In this document: positions 59,784 through 64,000 of the stretch, piece after piece | How the letters are laid out: the number at the start of each line of letters is the position of its first letter | Numbering within the stretch: the first letter of the stretch is position 1 | Source of the DNA: Streptomyces sp. CB01373 | GTDB lineage: Bacteria; Actinomycetota; Actinomycetes; Streptomycetales; Streptomycetaceae | Assembly (NCBI RefSeq): GCF_002803075.1 | Contig: NZ_NNBK01000020.1 | Location: 62,001-126,000, forward strand | Length of the DNA stretch: 64,000 nt | Direction of reading: 5' to 3' | Translations under genes and position numbers: made by a program | The notes under the pieces: generated by a model | Database searches by the model: none | What the model saw: the letters and a program-made list of their open reading frames with translations, nothing else | What the model was told of the DNA's origin: nothing

Positions 59784-59813
59784 ATTGGCTAGCATTGGCT
59801 AGCATCTTCTAGC
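59784..59813. repeat. Three tandem 10-bp repeats upstream of rep (iteron- or operator-like)
   Basis: ATTGGCTAGC, ATTGGCTAGC and ATCTTCTAGC follow one another without spacer, in an AT-rich stretch 70-100 bp before the rep palindrome. One turn of the helix per repeat would place three binding sites on one face. TAAAAT follows at 59824-59829. Rep autoregulation or origin function is possible. Confidence 0.65.
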
Positions 59814-59882
59814 TGGATAGATCATAAAATGTGGCTGAAAATCGCCGCCGCGCAACCATTCACCTTTTCCACCAACCACCTC

Positions 59883-60034
59883 AGCTCCCATCCCGTCCGC
59901 CGTCGACCCACACACCGTGGAGCGGGCGTGGTCCATGGCGTCCAGGTGGAGCGCGCCACTGTACGAACGACCTGGACGCCATGGGCCGCGTCTGCTCGGC
60001 TCTGCCTGGGTCGACGGTGGACGGGATGGGAGCT
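59883..60034. repeat. 152-bp nested palindrome overlapping the 5' end of rep
   Basis: Outer arms of 28 nt (59883-59910 and 60007-60034; 27 of 28 complementary) enclose inner arms of 15 nt (59933-59947 and 59970-59984; perfect). The 22-nt connecting segments on each side are equal in length and partly complementary. The whole unit can form a cruciform. It may be a replication-origin structure of the rolling-circle element or a MITE inserted at the rep N-terminus. Confidence 0.85.
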
Positions 60035-61371
60035 CCCTGCGGGTGGCCGGGTCCCCCGGCTTCGACCGCTGGCAAGACCAGATCCGCCGCACCGGAGGAT
60101 GCGCCGACCCCATCCACCTGACCGGCTGGGTCCTCCACAAGGACAAGACCACCGGCCAGACCCTGCACCACTACAGCACCGAGGGTGAGCCGGGCGGACG
60201 ACTCCGCGTCGCCTGCGGCAACCGCCGCGCCTCCCGCTGCCCGTCCTGCGCCTGGACCTACGCGGGCGACACCTACCACCTCATCCGCGCAGGGCTCGCG
60301 GGCGACGACCGCCGCGACATCCCCGCCACCGTCCGCGATCACCCCCGCGTCTTCGCCACCCTCACCGCACCCTCGTTCGGCCCGGTCCACAACCGGCCCG
60401 ACCATGGCGCCTGCCGCTGCGGCACCCGCCACGCCCCCGACGCTCCCGAACTGGGCACCGCCCTCGACCCGGCCACCTACGACTACGCGGGCGCCGTGCT
60501 GTTCAACAACCACGCCGGACAGCTCTGGCAGCGCTTCACCAACCGGCTCCGCCGCGAGATCGCCGCCCACGCCGGCATCACCCAACGGGAGCTGAAGGAA
60601 TCGACCCGGCTGTCCTACGGCAAGGTCGCCGAGTTCCAAAAGCGCGGCGCCGTCCACTTCCACGCCGTGATCCGCCTCGACGGACCCGACGGCCCGGACA
60701 CCCCGCCGCCATCCTGGGCCACCGTCGGCCTCCTCGCCGACGCGATCCGCGCCGCCGCCGCGCACTCATACACCTCGGTCTCCGCCCCGGCCGCCGCGGA
60801 CCAACCGGCCCGCACCTTCCGCTGGGGCACCCAACTCGACGTCCGGCCCGTCAAAGCCTTCGGGGACAGCTCCGACATCACCGAACAGGCCGTCGCCTCC
60901 TACGTCGCCAAGTACGCCACCAAAGCCGCCGAAAACACCGGAACCCTCGACCGACGCATCGGCGAACTCGCCGAACTCGACCGCCACCAAGTCCCCGACC
61001 ACACCCGGCACCTGATCGAAGCCTGCAAGACGCTCGACCCCCTGTATCCAGACCGGCGGCTGTGGGCCTGGGCGCACATGCTCGGCTTCCGCGGCCACTT
61101 CTCCTCCAAATCCCGCCGCTACTCCACCACCCTCGGCGCCCTCCGCCAGACACGCGCCGACTACCGCGCCGCCCAGGAACACGCCGCCCTCGGCCTGGAC
61201 GACGCCGAGCCGGACACCGTCCTCGTCCTCGCCGACTGGCAATACGCCGGCCACGGCCACACCCCCGGCGAATCCGCCCTCGCCGCCACCATCGCCCGCG
61301 ACCTCCAACTCAACCGCCACACCGCCCGCGAAGCCCTACGCGACCAACTCGCCGACGAAAGGGAGTGCTGA
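59917..61371 (+). CDS. repSA: RepSA-type rolling-circle replication initiator
   Basis: A 484-residue protein from GTG 59917, although the true start is uncertain because the first ~40 codons lie in a palindrome. From residue ~45 it matches RepSA-type initiators: DRWQDQIRRTGGCADPIHLT, CGNRRASRCPSCAWTYAGD (Cys cluster), VFATLTAPSFGPVHN, FQKRGAVHFHAVIRLDG (HxH metal site) and SYVAKYATKAAE (catalytic Tyr region). The C-terminus is HTH-like (LNRHTAREALRDQLADE). Such proteins nick the dso to start AICE replication. The gene ends 2 nt before the xis ATG. All visible catalytic motifs are present. Confidence 0.85.
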   Translation: MERAWSMASRWSAPLYERPGRHGPRLLGSAWVDGGRDGSSLRVAGSPGFDRWQDQIRRTGGCADPIHLTGWVLHKDKTTGQTLHHYSTEGEPGGRLRVACGNRRASRCPSCAWTYAGDTYHLIRAGLAGDDRRDIPATVRDHPRVFATLTAPSFGPVHNRPDHGACRCGTRHAPDAPELGTALDPATYDYAGAVLFNNHAGQLWQRFTNRLRREIAAHAGITQRELKESTRLSYGKVAEFQKRGAVHFHAVIRLDGPDGPDTPPPSWATVGLLADAIRAAAAHSYTSVSAPAAADQPARTFRWGTQLDVRPVKAFGDSSDITEQAVASYVAKYATKAAENTGTLDRRIGELAELDRHQVPDHTRHLIEACKTLDPLYPDRRLWAWAHMLGFRGHFSSKSRRYSTTLGALRQTRADYRAAQEHAALGLDDAEPDTVLVLADWQYAGHGHTPGESALAATIARDLQLNRHTAREALRDQLADEREC

Positions 61372-61373
61372 CC

Positions 61374-61514
61374 ATGGCCTCACAGCTGCCGAACCGGTTC
61401 CTGACCCCTGAGGACCTGGTCGAGATGTTCGAGCTGCCCAGTGTCGAGACGGTCTACCAGTGGCGCCGCAAGCGCGTCCAAGAGTTTCCCGGACCGTCAG
61501 AAACGGCTCGCTGA
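61374..61514 (+). pseudogene. xis: Excisionase (HTH_17/AlpA-like), C-terminally truncated
   Basis: A 46-codon frame. Residues 1-32 (NRFLTPEDLVEMFELPSVET, VYQWRRKR) are the first half of the MerR-like winged helix of AICE excisionases, normally 60-80 residues. After RRKR the sequence switches to foreign codons (VQEFPGPSETAR) and stops at 61512-61514. The foreign stretch is the integrase gene read out of frame. The recognition helix is present but the wing and C-terminus are missing, so excision activity is unlikely. Confidence 0.8.
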
Positions 61515-62601
61515 GCAGTGGCTCACTGACATTGCGTCGGACATGTCGCGCGGTCGGTACATCGACCCGCGCGCTGCTCGGATCACCTTCAAGAGCTACG
61601 CGGAGAGGTGGCTCCAGACTCACGGCATCGACCCGGCCAGTCAGGTCGTGGTCGAACAGCGGTTGCGTCTGCACGCGTTCCGGCTGATTGGTGCACGGCC
61701 GCTGGACTCGTTCCGTCCGGAGCACATCCGTGGACTGGTGAGCGCGCTGGATAAGGACCCTGCCGTGAGTGGCGGGTACGCGCGGAACATCTACGGCGAC
61801 GTACGAGCCGTACTCAGTGCAGCGGTTGACGACGGGCTGTTGCCCCGAAACCCGTGCTCCGCGAAGTCCGTCCGCCCGCCGGTCGCCGAGCAACGCCGCG
61901 TTGTGCCGTGGCTGCCCGCGCAGGTGCACGCCGTCCGCGCCGCGCTCCCCGAGCGGTACCGGACCATGGTGGACGTGGGCGCGGGGTGCGGACTCCGTCA
62001 AGGCGAGATCGTTGGGCTCGCTGAGGATGCACTGGATTTCGAGGGCGCCACACTGCGGGTGGTCAGGCAGGTGAAGCTCATCCGAGGAAAGGCCGTGTTC
62101 GCTCCGCCGAAATGCAACAAGGAGCGGGACGTACCACTGCCTCCATCGGTCGCCGAGGCACTTCGTGCCCATATGGACGCGTACAAGCCGGTCGAGATCA
62201 CGTTGCCCTGGCGCAAGCCGGACGGCCCGAAGGTGTCGGCCCGCCTCCTGTTCACGAACACTGCAAGCGGACTCGTCTGGCGCAGCAACTTCAATATCCA
62301 GGAATGGAAGCCTGCACTCGCGGCGGCTGGCTTGATCGCGGAAGCCGGGGAGGACCGCAAGTACGAGTCCGCCCGCGAGCACGGCATGCACGCGCTGAGG
62401 CACTTCTACGCCTCGGTCCTGCTCGACGCGGGAGAGAGCATCAAGGCCGTGAGTGAGTACCTGGGGCACTCCGACCCTGGGTTGACGCTGCGGGTGTACG
62501 CGCACCTGATGCCGTCGAGTCAGGAGCGTACGAGGAAGGCCGTGGATCGGGTGCTTCTGCCGGCCCCGCGCGAGCCTGACGGCCCAGAGACGGCCCAGTG
62601 A
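61482..62601 (+). pseudogene. int: Tyrosine integrase lacking its N-terminal arm-binding domain
   Basis: The native sequence begins at about KSFPDRQKRLAEQWLTDIAS, which in related integrases is residue ~40-50. The core-binding domain (ITFKSYAERWLQTHGIDPAS...) and catalytic domain are intact: Arg in GCGLRQGE, HALRHFYASVL (H-x-x-R), YLGHSDPG and the nucleophile Tyr in RVYAHL (codon 62497-62499). The 5' end is fused to xis by a deletion. Initiation could occur at GTG 61441 or an internal codon. Att sequences lie 68 nt downstream of the stop, the usual position for an int-attP unit. The protein probably cannot bind arm sites properly. Confidence 0.85.
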
Positions 62602-62668
62602 CCCACACCAGGCCCCCTGTCCGCGCCGAACGCGCTGGTAGGGGGCATATTGCTGCCCGGCCACTGCC

Positions 62669-62710
62669 AGTTCTCCGGGCTTGGGCATGGTGGTACCAGT
62701 GTCGCAGATC
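62669..62710. other. Right att-like site, copy of the rlmN 5' end
   Basis: Matches 56486-56527 at 39 of 42 positions and again encodes MPKPGEL on the minus strand, here not followed by rlmN. Similarity to the sequence right of the left copy continues to about 62820, including direct GACGGCCC repeats. It lies 68 nt after the integrase gene. Confidence 0.8.
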
Positions 62711-62830
62711 CACTTGGGTGACCTGCGGCTGTCCACCCGGACGACTGTCGTCAGTGGTCGGCACCGGTCGTCGTTGACCGCCCGCGGACGGCCCGCAGAC
62801 GGCCCGGGGAGCACTCATCGATCTTGCGCT

Positions 62831-63238
62831 CTACTCGGGTCCGTCTTCCCTCTCGTAAGCCGCCAGCTCCTCGGCAGTGCCCACAAAGGCCGGGCCGCAG
62901 CCTGGTGGCAGTCGCTCGATGACCATGGCTACGGCGGCCTGTGCTCTGTCCGTTTCAGCGATCCGCGGGCTGTTGCGACGCGGTCCCTCGACGTAGTACC
63001 GGCCGTCGCTCAGGGTACCGATGTAGGGGATGTCCCAGGTGGGACGGAACCCCGTGCATCTGCTGAAGTGCAGCTCCCACATGCCCGTCCACGGGTAGAG
63101 CTGACGCAGCTGCGGCTCGGCATGGGCCATCCGCACCATCTCTGTGAACGGCCCCAGGAGCGGCGAGCCATCCGGCCAGGTGTGCTCGCCGGCGGTTGCC
63201 AGGATCTTGCGCCAGGCGGCTTCGACGATGTCGGTCAT
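62831..63238 (-). CDS. DUF6193-like protein
   Basis: A 135-residue cytoplasmic protein. VEAAWRKILATAGEHTWPDG, LYPWTGMWELHFSRCTGFRP, IPYIGTLSDGRYYVEG and VIERLPPGCGPAFVGTAEEL follow the DUF6193 family, described as natural-product-biosynthesis-associated but without known activity. ATG 63238 has no strong ribosome-binding site. It lies outside the right att-like site, in a position equivalent to the S1-like gene next to the left site. It may be cargo of a second element. Confidence 0.75.
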   Translation of the reverse strand: MTDIVEAAWRKILATAGEHTWPDGSPLLGPFTEMVRMAHAEPQLRQLYPWTGMWELHFSRCTGFRPTWDIPYIGTLSDGRYYVEGPRRNSPRIAETDRAQAAVAMVIERLPPGCGPAFVGTAEELAAYEREDGPE

Positions 63239-63336
63239 ACTGCGATTGTGCGCAGCACCCGTAGCTTCTAGTCCGTAGCTCTATGTGGATCAGTCGGTGA
63301 CGGTCATACAGGCCGCTTCATGGCCCCTCGGAGGCG

Positions 63337-63530
63337 CTACTGGTCGAGGCTGGTTGCTGTGGTTGCTGTACCTCCTTGCTGTACAGCTCGCTTCGCCGCC
63401 GCGTTCTGGGCATGAGCCTCACGCCGCAGCCGACGCTCATAGTCCGTATCTGTCGGGGTACGGGCCGGTTGCGTCCAGGGAAGTGGTGTACCGGTTCCCA
63501 CCTGATCCGGGTGTTTGTCCCGGCGTCGGA
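63337..63530 (-). pseudogene. 3' fragment of an unknown gene, truncated by the IS insertion
   Basis: The minus-strand frame ends with a plausible protein C-terminus: PLPWTQPARTPTDTDYERRL followed by RREAHAQNAAAKRAVQQGG. Its upstream part would lie beyond 63530, where IS sequence begins. No family is recognised. The C-terminal codons overlap the third copy of the paired octamer. Confidence 0.4.
63361..63384. repeat. Paired octamer TGCTGTAC-N5-TGCTGTAC, copy 3
   Basis: Same 13-bp period as the copies at 57839-57862 and 59319-59342, here outside the right att-like site. An additional GGTTGCTGT lies 10 bp upstream. Confidence 0.75.
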
Positions 63531-64000
63531 GTGAGGGTCCGGATATAAGAACGGCCACCGGCTGATCTTCGAGATGTCTAGGCTCGAAGGAGATCAGCAC
63601 GATGACCGCACCCGACAGTCTGCCCCTGCACGCCCTCGCGGAGGACAATCTCGCCTCGGCGAGTCCGGACCTGCTGCGCGCGATGGTCAAGACGTTCGCC
63701 GACGCGCTCATGTCGGCGGAGGCCGACACCCTCTGCAACGCCGAATACGGGCAGGTCAGCGAAGGGAGAGTCAACCACCGGAACGGCTACCGCCCGCGCG
63801 AGTGGGACACCCGCGCCGGCACGGTCGAGCTCGCCGTCCCCAAGCTCCGGCAGGGCAGCTACTTCCCGCACTGGCTCCTCGAACGCCGCCGCCGGGCCGA
63901 GCAGGCCCTGATCTCGGTGGTCGCCACCGCCTACCTCCTCGGCGTCTCCACCCGCAGAGTCGAGAAACTCGCCGAGTCCCTCGGCGTCACCCAGCTGTCG
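63531..64000 (+). mobile_element. IS256-family insertion sequence, left part (continues beyond the window)
   Basis: The sequence from about 63531 (GAGGGTCCGGATATAAGAAC) looks like the left terminal region of an IS, ending the truncated minus-strand frame. The transposase gene starts 71 nt inside. The right end lies beyond the window, so length and target duplication cannot be given. Confidence 0.7.
63602..64000 (+). CDS. IS256-family transposase, N-terminal part (cut by window edge)
   Basis: 133 codons are visible from ATG 63602, preceded by GAAGGAG. The protein opens MTAPDSLPLHALAEDNLASA, then NHRNGYRPREWDTRAGTVEL followed by VPKLRQGSYFP, the N-terminal DNA-binding region diagnostic of IS256 (Mutator-like) transposases. 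VVATAYLLGVSTRRVEKLAE follows. The DDE catalytic residues are beyond the window. No stop codon or frameshift interrupts the visible part. Confidence 0.93.
   Translation, partial: MTAPDSLPLHALAEDNLASASPDLLRAMVKTFADALMSAEADTLCNAEYGQVSEGRVNHRNGYRPREWDTRAGTVELAVPKLRQGSYFPHWLLERRRRAEQALISVVATAYLLGVSTRRVEKLAESLGVTQLS

Larger units (their letters stand above)
56486..62710. mobile_element. Degraded actinomycete integrative element (AICE) at the 5' end of rlmN, about 6.2 kb
   Basis: The interval is bounded by 42-bp att-like repeats (39 of 42 identical). It contains a RepSA-type initiator, a truncated xis joined to a truncated tyrosine integrase next to the right att-like site, and several small cargo genes. 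This is the rep-xis-int layout of AICEs. A TraB/FtsK-like transfer gene, normally present, is missing. Local base composition is lower in G+C, especially 59.5-59.9 kb. With xis and int both damaged, the element is probably immobile. Confidence 0.8.

Noticed and set aside
1..64000. Secondary-metabolite gene cluster
   Set aside because: No PKS, NRPS, terpene, RiPP precursor or siderophore synthetase domain was seen; the DUF6193-like gene alone is not evidence.

Overview
The window is about 64 kb of very GC-rich actinobacterial chromosome and is almost certainly Streptomyces. The evidence is codon use with G/C in third positions, Tat-type lipoproteins, a DasR-like operator at a chitinase gene, a DUF397/XRE pair, a mycothiol-dependent enzyme, an LAETG surface protein and a RepSA-type integrative element. 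From memory, gene order from about 17 kb to 56.5 kb resembles the SCO5645-SCO5679 neighbourhood of S. coelicolor. This was not checked by a search.

Left arm (1-7.4 kb): a glycoside-uptake locus. A divergent pair, lipoprotein + two CUT1 permeases + GH42 beta-galactosidase (minus) and a large GH3 beta-glucosidase-like enzyme (plus), shares a promoter region with two copies of the palindrome TCGAAGCGCTTCGA, a LacI-family type operator.

7.5-17.2 kb is strain-variable. It holds a small membrane protein, a DUF397/XRE pair whose XRE gene is frameshifted, a double Lrp-type regulator divergent from an EmrB-type exporter, a gpsA-gap pair and a GlxA-type regulator. It ends in a decayed block (15.5-17.2 kb) bounded by a 26-bp direct repeat, with remnants of an amino-acid permease and of HtpX beside an intact yccF.

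17.2-46.4 kb is a dispersed polyamine/GABA catabolic region: aldehyde dehydrogenase, PucR regulator, gabT, gamma-glutamylputrescine-oxidase-like flavoenzyme, a complete potABCD-type importer, two further aldehyde dehydrogenases, an orphan PotD-like lipoprotein, an Lrp regulator and a putrescine-type aminotransferase. No gamma-glutamylpolyamine synthetase lies in the window. Interspersed are a TraG/FtsK-like membrane ATPase, a PAP2 phosphatase, a GH18 chitinase between two ~70-bp hairpin repeats, a NADAR protein, an adenosine-deaminase-family enzyme that may serve menaquinone synthesis, GDPD, a serine hydrolase and a 175-bp palindromic MITE-like element.

46.6-56.5 kb: an atypical ABC exporter whose permease contains 18 tandem 15-bp repeats, a VOC protein, an LAETG cell-wall protein, a DinB/MDMPI enzyme, a thiBPQ-like operon preceded by a TPP riboswitch, and rlmN.

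56.5-64 kb is mobile DNA. A degraded ~6.2-kb actinomycete integrative element sits at the 5' end of rlmN and is bounded by imperfect 42-bp att-like repeats. It keeps a RepSA-type rolling-circle initiator, but its xis and int genes are fused by an internal deletion. It also holds small cargo genes, two paralogous 70-residue membrane proteins, a tRNA-Arg 3' half and a paired octamer that recurs at three places. Beyond the right att-like site the sequence resembles the element's left end again, which suggests tandem accretion. The window ends inside an IS256-family transposase.
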